NCBI RefSeq assembly: GCF_040412425.1
Contig: NC_089743.1
Location: forward strand, 88,597,471-88,661,470
Source of the DNA: Macrobrachium rosenbergii
Lineage: Eukaryota; Arthropoda; Malacostraca; Decapoda; Palaemonidae
Direction of reading: 5' to 3'
Length of the DNA: 64,000 bases
Below the pieces are notes generated by a model. It did no database searches. It saw only the letters and a program-made list of their open reading frames with translations, and had not been told where the DNA came from. Every line of letters begins with the position of its first letter. The stretch's first letter is position 1. Of this stretch, positions 37,216 through 50,110 are shown in pieces. Both the position numbers and the translations under genes were made by a program.

Positions 37216-37375
37216 ATAATAATGCAGTCATCACTGGTGACGAGAGAGCTGTCAGATAATAGTGCAGTCATCACCAGTGACAAGAGAGCTGTCAGATAAT
37301 AGTGCAGTCATCACCAGTGACAAGAGAGCTGTCAGATAATAGTGCAGTCATCACCAGTGACAAGAGAGCTGTCAG
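37216..37375. repeat. Four-copy tandem repeat, exactly 40-bp unit
   Basis: Units at 37216, 37256, 37296 and 37336, each ATAATAGTGCAGTCATCACC followed by AGTGACAAGAGAGCTGTCAG. Copies 2-4 look identical; copy 1 differs at three positions. Confidence 0.97.
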
Positions 37376-37639
37376 ACTAATAGAGGGTCAGAGAACACCA
37401 ATAACAAACAGTGGCAGGACCTGACGCGGGACCCCTAGATGTTGACAATGGCATTGTACCAAGATCCAAAATATGCATATTAAAAAGTAACTACGGATTA
37501 TTCCAAAAGCCTCTTTGGAGAATGTAGTGACTCACGTCACTTATGCAGGAAATGGAAAAACTCTGACACAGAGGACTCTGATAAACTACTTGAATTTGTC
37601 AATCTTAGTGCAACTGAACACACAGTAACACGACCTGAT

Positions 37640-38560
37640 CAAAGACGGTATTAAGCAGTTCACGGCAAGATAAAATACTAAAGAATGGCTACCATCTTCT
37701 CCAGACTATTCATCTCATACCAAACCAGGAAATCTTCCAGCATGATGCCAAATTAGTCCATGGTTTTCTCAATGACAGGACAAAATCACAAATATTTGAC
37801 ATGCTACAAGACAAAGGGGCAGTGTTCGACACAAAACCAGGATCATGTATTCTCATTTCAGATGGATCTGCAATGGCGAATTCCTCGCAGCCACATTAAT
37901 GGTTTGACATATACAAGGACGAAACACCACCAAATTTAGGGACAGTAATGTGCACTGGAAGTCACTCTTGTGTATCCAATATGCATGGAACTCATGCATG
38001 ACTTTGGACTGAGGCACGGTCTAAAATTAAAAAGCAATATAACTGCTAACCAAGCTACAGATATGAGTACACAGAATATAGTCAGCGTAACAAGTCAAGA
38101 ACATATCACCAGCAACCATGCTGTTAAGCTTGATGCAGTGACCCCACGTAGTCTTAAGAGGCAAACGCGGATTCAACTAAATGTGCAACACGCAGCTACA
38201 GAGTAAAACATGACCATCAAAATATAAGCAACGGGACGAAAACTATAATCATACCGGTATTAATCACGTCTCTTTGCTGCAACTTTGCTCTGACAGGACG
38301 TGGACGACCAAAAGAAAGGAGAAAACCTAGATGGAATCCAATAGAAAAGACTTCAACCTATTTGCCTGAAAGCAGATATCATATAACACGACATCGCCAA
38401 ATCGGGTAACGCTCAAGGACCATGCAAAACAGGCTGTTTTATTCAGCAGTTCATGGATGAGGAGAGGCACTGCCTCGACAGCCAAAACCCCTCGGGACAG
38501 ACCAGACATCGCGACACGAGAAATCTTCTGGACTGCTCAAGATGTCGTCGGGAATTTACC
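37640..38560 (+). other. Decayed coding-like tract of unknown origin
   Basis: Several protein-like pieces appear in shifting + strand frames: SQIFDMLQDKGAVFDTKPGS followed by CILISDGSAMANSS (37790-37890), WFDIYKDETPPNLGTV, and GRGRPKERRKPRW (38297-38335). The amino-acid composition is protein-like and the pieces are in order, but stops and shifts separate them. I do not recognise the family; a decayed transposon ORF or processed pseudogene is possible. The open frame at 37970-38206 is probably a shadow of this tract. Confidence 0.3.
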
Positions 38561-39349
38561 AAACGTGAATGCAGCCAGGAATATAATGAAATTTATAGTT
38601 CAGTGTTAAACCTATGGACTCGGTGGCTATAGTCTAGATGGATTAAAGGACACAGCAAGATGGCAACTTGTAAATTAACCTTCAAAGACCTTAAATGTCA
38701 CGTCACAAAGAGTAGATTTTGAAACTCGTTTCTTACCGACTGATTGTGGAACGTAATTAAAATTTTATCAGGTTCTTTATAAGCACGATCTTTGCAAAGA
38801 TACCAATATGCTTTTAATCAGACGATTCAATCAAGTTCTACGCCAAAACGTTGAGTTGTACGAGCTTAATAGCGACAAATTTGAGATATGGCAGCAATGT
38901 CAAAATCTGAAGGAGCTACAACATTCTTCTTGTAAAGTCCTTGTGAATCATTTATCGTTACTATCCAGCAATAATTACCATTTAAAAGATTATATCAGTT
39001 ACTAAAGGCTACTATTCTTCCTACCGTCAGTTCTCACCAGTTTTTAACACAAAAATAGCCAACTGCGCACGGCACTGAGAGAGATCTGTCTTACTGGTTG
39101 TTCTTCATGATCAGAAAATCTCACGACGCTCAATCTTTAACACTGATAATGAGGTTATGATAAGAATGGCGGCAGGTACAAGTTCTCCATTAAAATCCCA
39201 CTTCGTTTATCCAAATTAACGACGGAGTCCCTCAATCAGCTGTCCTGAAATTGGCAAGTACCTGGTCTCAAAAAGAGACCCACTTAAAAATCAAGTAATC
39301 GGAACTCTGGACCTGTTGGGATTCAGGAGAGAGAGTTCGGACAAAGAGT

Positions 39350-39380
<31 letters not shown>
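39350..39380. repeat. Short (GA)n microsatellite
   Basis: About 15 units. Confidence 0.95.
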
Positions 39381-39383
<3 letters not shown>

Positions 39384-40118
39384 TCCGTTTCCTCTAACAC
39401 TTAAGTTAGCCAAGAGTCAGATATAAATCTAATTACAATATGATTACAGCGTTACAATTATCATTATTGAATCGAGCTAATTCTTTGGGCAAACAACGAG
39501 GCTTTTATTCACATCCGACCCAAACAAAAGGAATCCCTGGGGTATTACAGGGATAATCTCGGCTGGACAAAATGTGTCAGCGTACAAAAGCTCATATAAT
39601 AATACTTGAATGTATTAAACAGTGCTCTATTATGATGATGAGCGGAGGTTAGCGGCCCTATAAAAAAAATATTCATGTTTAATTTCACCAGAGGGGAAAA
39701 AATTTTCATGCGGCGGCTGAACGGGATAAAAAGAATTATCTACGCTTCTTTCATTAAAGTGAGATTCGCTACGCCTCTTTAGGTTTCGAAAAAGCAAAAT
39801 CACACAAAGTTTAAAAACTTTCCCGTGGAAGATGTCCATGTAAGAAGGAAACTTCCGATTGTTTTGCTTTACGCCTCTGCAATTGATGTTTGCCGAAAGA
39901 CGCTGTGTTATTCACGACTTAACGTGATAACAACACCATGGAAAGCCAAATGTCTCAATCTTCTGTGGCGTCTTATTCACTCACCGGACTTTAAATAATT
40001 CGTAGGTATATGTAAGCAATTTGAAGATGCCTAGATGCAAAACTTGGTATTAAAATAAAGCAATATGTAAATGCAGTGACAATAAAAAAATACATAAAAT
40101 ATAAATGTATACAATACA

Positions 40119-40139
40119 TACACACGCACACACACACAC

Positions 40140-40206
<67 letters not shown>

Positions 40207-40280
40207 CCACGAGGAAACTCAACATGCTCCAGTCCTCATTATAAGGTACACACATACACGCACGCACACACAGACACACA

Positions 40281-40350
<70 letters not shown>
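40119..40350. repeat. Paired (AC)n-(AT)n microsatellites
   Basis: AC (40119-40140) plus AT (40142-40204), then about 50 bp of unique sequence, then AC (40248-40282) plus AT (40284-40350). The same AC-then-AT order twice suggests a duplication. Confidence 0.9.
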
Positions 40351-40354
<4 letters not shown>

Positions 40355-40453
40355 CATTATACATCAAAATTCCAAATTGAACAAACCAACAAATAATGTA
40401 ATCCGCAGCGGACAAACATGCATAATTATGACAAAGGAAGCAGCAAGACTTAC

Positions 40454-40507
40454 CGTCGAAGCACCACTCGCGCTCTTGCTCACAAAGGGTGTCGCTAAAG
40501 AGGCATC
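40454..40507 (-). CDS. IA-2: IA-2/phogrin-like gene, exon A (conserved Cys segment of luminal domain)
   Basis: This 54-nt exon follows a good acceptor (polypyrimidine then CCGAACTTGCAG) and ends TTCGACG|GTAAGT. Its first two bases (GA) would complete a Gly codon if the upstream exon ends in G, giving G-CLFSDTLCEQEREWCFD; the last G starts an Asp codon finished by exon B. From memory, IA-2 and phogrin begin, soon after the signal peptide, with a GCLF...LC...C...DGLFGQC pattern, the start of the RESP18-homology domain. Known family role: a dense-core secretory-granule membrane glycoprotein with a catalytically inactive tyrosine-phosphatase domain. The exon encoding the signal peptide is not identified; it should lie at higher coordinates or beyond the window. 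Confidence 0.78.
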
Positions 40508-40669
40508 CTGCAAGTTCGGAGAAAAGAAAAAAAAAACCACGATTAATGACTCAAGTAACTGGAAGGATGGGCAGGGTTGTCAATCTCCTTAATTACACGT
40601 TATGAGGCGTTATTAATGGTCAACATTTGAGATCACAATTTAAGAAGAGTGAACCGAGTTTGCTGGCTT

Positions 40670-40672
<3 letters not shown>

Positions 40673-40740
<68 letters not shown>

Positions 40741-40788
40741 GAAAGCACTGGTGGTTTTAAGAAAAGGATGGATTAGAGTGTGAATATG

Positions 40789-40874
<86 letters not shown>

Positions 40875-40917
40875 GAAGCACTGGTAGTTTGAAGTAAAGG
40901 GTGGACTAGAGTGTGAA

Positions 40918-40978
<61 letters not shown>

Positions 40979-41041
40979 GTGCACAGACGAAGAGAGAAGG
41001 GGAAGCATTAGCAGTTTTAAGAAAAGGGTGGATTAGTGTGA

Positions 41042-41115
<74 letters not shown>

Positions 41116-41179
41116 TGCACAGAGAAAAGAGAGAAGTGCACTGGTAGTTTAAGAAAGGGTGGATCAGAGTGTGAGTATG

Positions 41180-41237
<58 letters not shown>

Positions 41238-41279
41238 AAAAGCAGTGGTGGCTTTAAGAAAAGGATGGATTAGTGTGAA

Positions 41280-41338
<59 letters not shown>
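40673..41338. repeat. Compound array: (GA)n blocks alternating with a ~50-70 bp conserved spacer
   Basis: Six (GA)n blocks are separated by five related spacers at about 40737-40793, 40870-40922, 40977-41048, 41112-41183 and 41231-41283. Spacers share AAGCACTGGTGGTTTTAAGA, AAAGGATGGATTAGAGTGTG and AATATGGA; two of them add GTGCACAGA-like sequence. The whole is a higher-order tandem repeat of about 110-135 bp. It lies about 165 bp upstream of IA-2 exon A, in transcript sense. Confidence 0.93.
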
Positions 41339-41339
<1 letters not shown>

Positions 41340-42030
41340 ATTATATATTGTTGTGTAGGATAAGTGGTCTATGTGTAAGAATGACAGATGGAGGAAGAGT
41401 ATATAAAAAAAATTAATGTTAATGGTTTCCCAATTATATGCATTAACTCATACCAGACTTTCCATGCCATCATATATATTAATAAAAGTCTTTATCCGAC
41501 TTCTCCCCAAAATATACATAATTGAATTTTAATTTTCCCAATTGTAAATACTTAATTGCCAGACAAACTAATCGCTCAATATGCGAACTTTTTATTCGCT
41601 CTCTCCTCTAATTGAGGAATGTTTAGAGTGTAGCCAGAAGAAATATAATTACCAAAATGTACAAAACAAGAGTCTAGATAACATTGACAGAACTGTCTTT
41701 ACAAACTCGCTACATGATTTACAATGCTCCTAAGACACCAGTGAATTATATATTTTAGTCTCGTTAATAGATTTTGCTTTGACTTAAATACACACCTCTT
41801 GGCTCAAAAAGACTGAATAAAATTGTACCAAACACAATCAATACATTTACTAACATGATCACTGCACCATCTCTCCCCCAGTTCACAAAAAAAAGTTATA
41901 AGAACAGTTTTATCATTTTTCTACTTGAGCAAGCCGGTTCCCTCAAGAATAAAATTAAATGGTTTTGTTCTTAGACTAGATTCAACATCTGTTCATCTTT
42001 TCTTGCATTCTATACACGTCGAAGCATATC
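41340..42030. other. AT-rich stretch, nothing recognised
   Basis: No gene, RNA or mobile-element signal seen. Confidence 0.5.
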
Positions 42031-42032
42031 TC

Positions 42033-42180
42033 CTTAATGATTGATTGATTGATTGATTATGAAATTTAGGTCTTGAAGACCAAGCGCCGGAACCCATCAG
42101 GATTATTCAGCGCCGTAATGAAGGTGAAATATATAAACTAATGATATGATTGATAATGAATAGGTGAGTATATTAATCAT
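42033..42180 (-). mobile_element. LINE B 3'-end fragment with (AATC)n tail
   Basis: Matches 5170-5300: GAAATTTAGGTCTTGAAGAC, CGGAACCCATCAGGATTATT, GTGAAATATATAAACTAATG. The + strand (TGAT)n at 42036-42058 is, on the minus strand, an (AATC)n tail following the element's 3' end. It is 5'-truncated, with no coding part. Confidence 0.8.
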
Positions 42181-42569
42181 AAGAATATTAACAAAAGCCA
42201 TTAATCATACATTTTAGTGTGCAACATGTATACTGTAAGTATACAGTTCACAGAGTACAAACCTACACACGCACCCATGATAAGGGTTGGAACAGAGCCT
42301 ACTATGGGAATTGAATGTGACTGACAATTCCTCTATACACTCTTAGTTCATCTATAGCAAATACATATACCTTACACAGACATATATGTATGTATTCCTG
42401 TATTTATGTAAGTGTATGTATATGTATAGTGCGCAGTTAAATGAAAGGGTATTATGCTACCAGAGCGTTACCGAAATTATGGATCCTTATTAAAACTGAG
42501 AAGTGCAAGAGACAACGAAACATATGAGTAAATTTCCTGTCTGACAACCTCATCCAAAATGCTTGTTGA

Positions 42570-42630
42570 TGGATCGATATGAAATTTAGGTCTTGGAAGC
42601 ACCAAGCGACGAACCCATCAGGATTATCGC
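42570..42630 (-). mobile_element. LINE B 3'-end fragment, short
   Basis: About 50 bp (GAAATTTAGGTCTTG, GAACCCATCAGGATTATC) match the other LINE B 3' ends, with small indels. Confidence 0.65.
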
Positions 42631-42666
42631 TTGTTGAAAATAGCAAGGTTTGCATCTTCCGGAGTG

Positions 42667-42671
<5 letters not shown>

Positions 42672-42750
<79 letters not shown>

Positions 42751-42778
42751 ATATATTTTATACATGTATATACATCAC

Positions 42779-42832
<54 letters not shown>
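42672..42832. repeat. (AT)n microsatellite, two blocks
   Basis: AT blocks at 42672-42747 and 42782-42832, separated by a short non-repetitive stretch. Confidence 0.97.
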
Positions 42833-42833
<1 letters not shown>

Positions 42834-43365
42834 TGTATATACATATGCATTTATTCTTTTTGCCATTAAATCGTTTTTCCACATGTGAATCGTTCTTCAC
42901 AGTAACAGCAAGCACTCCAGACTCATCAAAATGCATATTGCGCACACAGGTGTAAAACATAGGCACACAAAAACATATGCATTTACATACACTCACTGTC
43001 ACCTATCACCAACAGAACACTTAGCAATTAGTTGTACTTGTCTACTGACATATGCTCATAATTAAATAACTAATAAATACCATGAACAGGTGCACTTTAG
43101 CTTCCACGCATTTCTTGCACACACACGCACACACACACACACAAATATATTTTCCAGTGCGTTCCAGTTTCAACCTTCAAAATCACTTGTTGAAATTAGC
43201 AGCAGTCGTGCAAGAGCGACTAAACGTGTTTATCTGAACAGGTCTGTAATAGCATTCAAAATTTAGATACCAGTCACGGCATTGCTGATGTAAAGAATGT
43301 TGGAAAACAACGGAATGCTATGTATTAAGACACTTTGTTCTCATTCTGTACTCTACTCTGACGCG

Positions 43366-43390
43366 CGCGCGCACACACATACATACATTT

Positions 43391-43445
<55 letters not shown>

Positions 43446-43474
43446 TGAAGAGAGAGAGAGAGAGAGAGAGAGAG
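43366..43474. repeat. Compound (CG/CA)n-(AT)n-(GA)n microsatellite
   Basis: CGCGCGCGCACACACA, then AT (43400-43444), then GA (43448-43474). Confidence 0.95.
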
Positions 43475-43580
43475 CAAACGATTAGTACAGCCGATTTTGT
43501 ATGGTCCCCAATTTAAAGTAATTAAACCCACGTTCTGCCATGAACACATTTATCGAATACTTAATTTTCAACTTTACAGG

Positions 43581-43584
<4 letters not shown>

Positions 43585-43643
<59 letters not shown>
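43585..43643. repeat. (GA)n microsatellite
   Basis: Pure run of about 29 units. Confidence 0.97.
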
Positions 43644-43646
<3 letters not shown>

Positions 43647-44084
43647 ACATAACTGACAGGGTCAAAATTCAAATACGATTCAGGGAAATATTCCTGTCAG
43701 GCGCAAAAATGCCCCACAATCGAAATTTTCTGGGATTTATGAAAACAGAATGCCTATCCATTTCCTAATACGCTCTGCAAAGTCAATTAATCAATTCCAA
43801 TGGAGAAAAATACTTTAACATTTGCCTTTGTACTATGCATCTCTATTCCCTTTGTAAATTTTTTTGTCATTTCTATCTCCGAATTGTCTGGGTAGCGCGT
43901 TTAAATTCAGCGGATGTATTGTGCAATCGCTCTAATTGGTAGAGCTATTGTTTTATGTGTACAGTTGGGGGAGGGGGTGAAATGTTACCTTACTGGATGG
44001 ATATTTGTATTAAGTGCTTGCTTACCTTTATCATGACAGCGCCATTTTAAGCGCATGTGTCCTCTTGACGCAAATTAACTTGTA

Positions 44085-44234
<150 letters not shown>

Positions 44235-44319
44235 TTATTTTGCACTGAAATGTTGGTAATGTGCTTAGATACATTAGTAATCTACATATACATACATATA
44301 TAAACATTTTACACACACA

Positions 44320-44322
<3 letters not shown>

Positions 44323-44356
<34 letters not shown>

Positions 44357-44364
44357 CTTATATA

Positions 44365-44434
<70 letters not shown>
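44323..44434. repeat. (AT)n microsatellite
   Basis: Two AT blocks interrupted near 44350-44370. The minus open frame spanning 44047-44601 is largely repeat translation and not a gene. Confidence 0.97.
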
Positions 44435-44441
<7 letters not shown>

Positions 44442-44601
44442 GGCCTCTTTTACCTAAATTTGTGTGTAAGTGAAGAAAATTTAAATAAGTATAGTTTTCA
44501 TCCATAAACATACCATGAGAACCGCGCCGCAAATATTTAACTAAATTAACCAGAACACCATCAATCGAAGAAAAGCAGCTAGTAAATAAAAAAAAAATCA
44601 A

Positions 44602-45864
<1,263 letters not shown>

Positions 45865-46296
45865 ATGTAGCTATGTTCAAAGTATAGGTTTGCAACAATG
45901 CTGAGAGAAGAACAACGGAAAATTGATAACTGTTTGTAACCTGCACTCCCAGTGTTTGACAAGTTTTAAACGTATTCATTACAAATTTAATAATTATCAT
46001 GGTTTACTAACACGAATCACAGATTTCTAAGAACATTCCCCTTATCGTTCCTTTGACAAACAAATAAAAAAATTAAAAGGTCAATACAATTCGTAACGCC
46101 GATTTCATGAAACCATGACTAAGGGTTCCAGAGCACAAGTGTCGACCCTTATTATACTGGGGGTTGGAAGGTTAAGCAATTACACAACTACAAAAGTATC
46201 CACAATACTAGTGCTGAGGATGATAAGGTAGTGACGATGAACTTGGGCGAGTGCTGGAAACAACTGACCATCTAAAAAAAAAAAAAAAAAAATATA

Positions 46297-46298
<2 letters not shown>

Positions 46299-46349
<51 letters not shown>
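46299..46349. repeat. (AT)n microsatellite flanking the foldback element
   Basis: About 25 AT units after a poly(A) run (46275-46292), ending at the left arm of the foldback element. Confidence 0.95.
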
Positions 46350-46355
<6 letters not shown>

Positions 46356-46356
<1 letters not shown>

Positions 46357-46713
46357 GGATGTATGTATGTGCCAGCATAACTCTGAAATGCATCAAGCAA
46401 TTTCAACAAACTTGGTATGCATATGACTATCTACAAATCAGCACTGTTAGGGCCAGGGGCGGGCGGGGTGGGGGTGGTAAGACATCACTAAAACAAAGGT
46501 CACCAAAGGGGCAGGTGGAAGTTCCATGAAACGCGGCTGGTTGTGCCCGCAGACTCAGTAACTTGACGAATTTATCATACCCTACTTTCGGTATACATAT
46601 GACTTACTATCTGGAAATGAATACTGTGGGTGCAAGACATAAATGACACTCTCTCTCTCCAACCCTCCTTGCCTCTTTCCCTCTATCTTCTCCCTAATAG
46701 CCCCTCTACTCAC

Positions 46714-46757
<44 letters not shown>

Positions 46758-47090
46758 CCCCTTCCAACCCCAACCCCCCTTGGGTGTCAATTACGTCTTG
46801 CCCCCACAGTATTCTTTTCCAGATAGTAAGTCATATGTATACCGAAATTAGGTATGATAAGTTCGTAGGGTTACTGAGTCTGCGGGCATAACCAGCCACG
46901 TTTCAGGGAAACCCTTGCCACGCCCACCAACTTTGGTGCCCTTTGTTGCTAGTGATGTCTTGTCGCCATCCCACCCCCCGCCCCCCCACAGAGCTGATTT
47001 CTAGATGGTAACTCATATGCATATCAAGTTTGGTTGAATTGCCCAATGCATTTCAGAGTTGTGCTGGCACATACATACATCCATTTATAT
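46356..47090. mobile_element. Foldback element with ~290-bp inverted-repeat arms
   Basis: The left arm (about 46356-46640) and right arm (about 46795-47090) are reverse complements at roughly 80-85% by eye. Shared landmarks in the left-arm orientation: ATGGATGTATGTATGTGCCA, AACTCTGAAATGCAT, TATGCATATGA, AAGACATCACTA, GGCTGGTT then TGCCCGCAGACTCAGTAA, and TCGGTATACATATGACTTAC then TATCTGGAAA. The spacer of about 155 bp holds (CT)n at 46715-46753. AT microsatellites flank both arms. No transposase frame is present. I infer a non-autonomous foldback/palindromic repeat of unknown family. Confidence 0.85.
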
Positions 47091-47104
47091 ATATCTATAA
47101 TACA

Positions 47105-47158
47105 GTATATATTTATACATAAAATATACAAATGGATTATATATACAGTATATATGTG

Positions 47159-47216
<58 letters not shown>

Positions 47217-47258
47217 ATATATATATATACACACACACACATATATATAATATAATAT

Positions 47259-47311
<53 letters not shown>
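47105..47311. repeat. Compound (AT)n-(AC)n-(GA)n microsatellite
   Basis: Variant AT repeats (47105-47230), AC (47229-47240), then GA (47261-47311), adjoining the foldback element. Confidence 0.95.
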
Positions 47312-47314
<3 letters not shown>

Positions 47315-47469
47315 ACAAACTTTGGCCGACCTAAAGGCTCAAGGGAGTATTACATTACTGGGGTCAGCGTCCCACTAAATTATGCTGATGAAGCTCGACT
47401 TTAAAACCCCCTTGTTGAAAGAAAATGAAAATTCATTTCTACCAATCTCTGTTCAAGAATTTCTGGTAT

Positions 47470-47472
<3 letters not shown>

Positions 47473-47535
<63 letters not shown>
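47473..47535. repeat. (CT)n microsatellite
   Basis: Pure run of about 31 units. Confidence 0.97.
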
Positions 47536-47538
<3 letters not shown>

Positions 47539-47890
47539 ACGCCAGATTCTATGATCACCCACACAGGGTTTATACCCAATAAGCTAGCTATGGAACAATT
47601 CGAGTAAGTGTGGAGACGAAGTCACAAAAGACATACTGAACCTTTTCAGTGGAGTGTTACATCTAGATCAACACATGTTCACTAAGAACATCTGGCGCTA
47701 AACCGCACAGGTGTATCTGGCCGTGAAAAAAGAGCCGAGACCACGTACCTGTAACGGATTTTAACCCACGGACCTTCATTAAAATACCAGAGGAATGAAA
47801 CGCAATTAGCGTTGATTAACGGACGTGTCACATACAATATGTAACTGCAATAGGCACAGTGCATACGTATTTGCTAAAACATGACCATTA

Positions 47891-47891
47891 T

Positions 47892-47949
<58 letters not shown>

Positions 47950-48074
47950 CATACATATATATGTAAATACATATGTATATATATGTAGATATATATGTAT
48001 GTATACATATATATGTATATATATATATATATATATAATATATATAAATATATATATGTATGTATGTATATGTA
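47891..48074. repeat. Compound (AC)n-(AT)n microsatellite
   Basis: AC, then interrupted AT with ATGT variants, abutting the RT remnant. Confidence 0.95.
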
Positions 48075-48079
48075 CAGCT

Positions 48080-48700
48080 AATTGAAATTATCCAAAAATG
48101 GTGCAAATGTAGAGTTGATATTTATAGGATATTGTCAAATGAATTTGCAGTACTTAGTGGGATGCTACGTGGAAATGTTAGTTCACCTTTGTGTTTTGCC
48201 GTCCCATCGATTTTATAACGAAGCAGTGATTGGTGATGGAAAACGTTTAGAATGGAGTAATGACACAAACTTAAAAGACTTAGAATAGTCTGATGATAAT
48301 GTTGTAATCAACAAAACACCACAGGAGTTACTTGGCTTACTTCGTAAAAAACTTCACCCATCTGAAGAGTTAGATATCAAAGTAAATCTGTGCAAACAGA
48401 AATAATGAGACCAGCGTATGCACAAAAGGTTGAAGTGACACTGGATAAAGAAAGGATTACTGAGGCTGAATCTCTCAAATATATAAAAACAATAATATCC
48501 AGTACAAGCTTTCATGAGTAAGCACACAGGATGCATAGGATTTGTTAATCATATAACTGAAATTGCGTTCGAAAGTAAGATTATACATAAATCTTGTACG
48601 ATTTGTATTGCTGTACGCACACGAATAATGGCGTACAATATATCTATGTCTAAAGATTTTTTAGGTTTGAGGAAAAAGCTTTGGGAATATTAGGGATCAA
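48080..48700 (+). mobile_element. Decayed non-LTR reverse transcriptase remnant
   Basis: On the + strand, in two frames, the translation gives SDDNVVINKTPQELLGLLRK and KLHPSEELDIKVNLCK (the D-D-x-V-x-x-x-x-x-x-x-x-EL...L-x-x-NL-x-K stretch around the catalytic DD), then KVEVTLDKERITEAESLKYI and IISSTSFHE (the I-x-x-v-x-x-FKYLG-x-I-S-S segment following RT). The usual A/VDD motif reads SDDN and the YLG motif is lost. Both 5' and 3' ends are truncated. Family not resolved. Confidence 0.6.
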
Positions 48701-48881
48701 ATGGTAGGACAGAGCTAGAATTAACACCATAATGGAAATTACTTCAAGTTATATTTGTAGAGAGGATAATGAATAAGGGGCTTCGACATGTCCTTCGAAT
48801 AACACCTGGGGAGAATAGTACTTGACAGCGACAACTGAGCTCTTGTGGTCACTAGAGGAGTTCTGAGAAAACAGATTAACA

Positions 48882-48887
<6 letters not shown>

Positions 48888-48918
<31 letters not shown>

Positions 48919-48946
48919 ACACACACACACACACACACCAATAATG

Positions 48947-49035
<89 letters not shown>
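48888..49035. repeat. Compound (CT)n-(AC)n-(AT)n microsatellite
   Basis: CT (48890-48913), AC (48920-48938), AT (48958-49035). Confidence 0.97.
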
Positions 49036-49040
<5 letters not shown>

Positions 49041-49169
49041 CTGGAAATATATGCTGTCTCGATGTACTTTCACAGTTAATTATAAATGGATTGTTTAACA
49101 GACCTCTGAACTCTTTAAAGGTTCTTCTCAGGCTGGGAAAAAGGGGGAAAGAATACACATAAAAAATTA

Positions 49170-50110
49170 AGTAGTTAAATAAATAAATAAATAAATAAAA
49201 GGAATTAAAAAAATCAAGAGGGGAAAGAGAAAAAAATGGAGGGAAAAGGGGGAAGATTATATTTTGCATATCAATTTAATTTTGTTTAAGAAGAGAATGA
49301 TATTAATTGAAAACTTATTACCTTCTGCTAGAATATCCTTTATTGATTTATTTTTGTAAATAAGTATTTCTTTCATGATGCCATCTAGGACAGTCAATCA
49401 AGATATGTTTGATTGTTATTGGGATGTTACATCTTTCACAGAGATTGGGTTTGTGTGCGGAGTTGACATCAGATGACCATGTGTGAGTCTGGAGTGTCTA
49501 TTCTGAGTCTTGCTAAAATAACCTCATTAATTCTTTTTTTGGGTAGAAGAATGCCACTTTTAACTGTTCTTAATTTGTTTTAGTTTGTTTTGAGGGGGTA
49601 TATTTGTCAATCCATTTTGCCAATCCCTATAAAAATTAGGTTTTAACTGATGCTAGCTGTCCTGATATGGGGCTTTCAGAGTAGTTGGGGAGCTTATGCT
49701 TCAATTTAGCAGCTTTATCACTTTCTTATTACCCTCAATGCCTCAGCATGGGCTGGGATCAACAAATTTAATTTGAAGGTCATTTGTAATTAACTGATGT
49801 ATGTTCCCGTTGGATATTTTGGACAAGGTGATTATTTGATTTTAAAATGATCCTATTTCAATTGCACTTCTTGAGTCGCTCAATATGAGTGCTGGCGAAT
49901 TCCTTTTTGTTATAATCTTGAGAGCCAGTTGTATGGCTGTTAATCCAGCTGTAAAATACAGATGATATTAGAGGAAGGCCCATTTGCATAGTTTATCACT
50001 TGAATAGGCTGATGAGCCCAGCTTCATTTTTGGATCCATCTGTGTAGATTATGAAGGGATTACCCTTCCGTCTTATGTGTTCTATGGTATGTTGATGGTA
50101 CAGTTCTACA
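49170..50110 (-). mobile_element. LINE C: RNase H and C-terminal end of an I-like retrotransposon ORF2
   Basis: The minus strand carries FIIYTDGSKNEAGL (about 50060-50015), the first catalytic block of an RNase H domain (TDGS with the active-site Asp). Further on, near 49450-49360, it reads CERCNIPITIKHILIDCPRW and HHERN, the C-x2-C-x7-H-x4-C knuckle that closes ORF2 in I/jockey-group LINEs. Several stops and frameshifts lie between. The downstream non-coding part ends near a (TTTA)n run (49174-49199), probably the 3' tail. It is unrelated in sequence to LINE A and LINE B 3' ends. Confidence 0.75.

Noticed and set aside
37180..37410. Possible CRISPR-like array because of regular 40-bp units
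   Set aside because: Units are contiguous direct repeats without variable spacers, in a eukaryotic intron; it is a simple minisatellite.
40673..41338. Repeat-spacer appearance reminiscent of CRISPR
   Set aside because: The 'spacers' are related to each other and the 'repeats' are (GA)n of variable length; it is a compound microsatellite.
41038..41358. Arg-Glu repeat frame (106 codons) and similar Ser-Leu frames over (CT)n
   Set aside because: Translation of (GA)n/(CT)n microsatellites.
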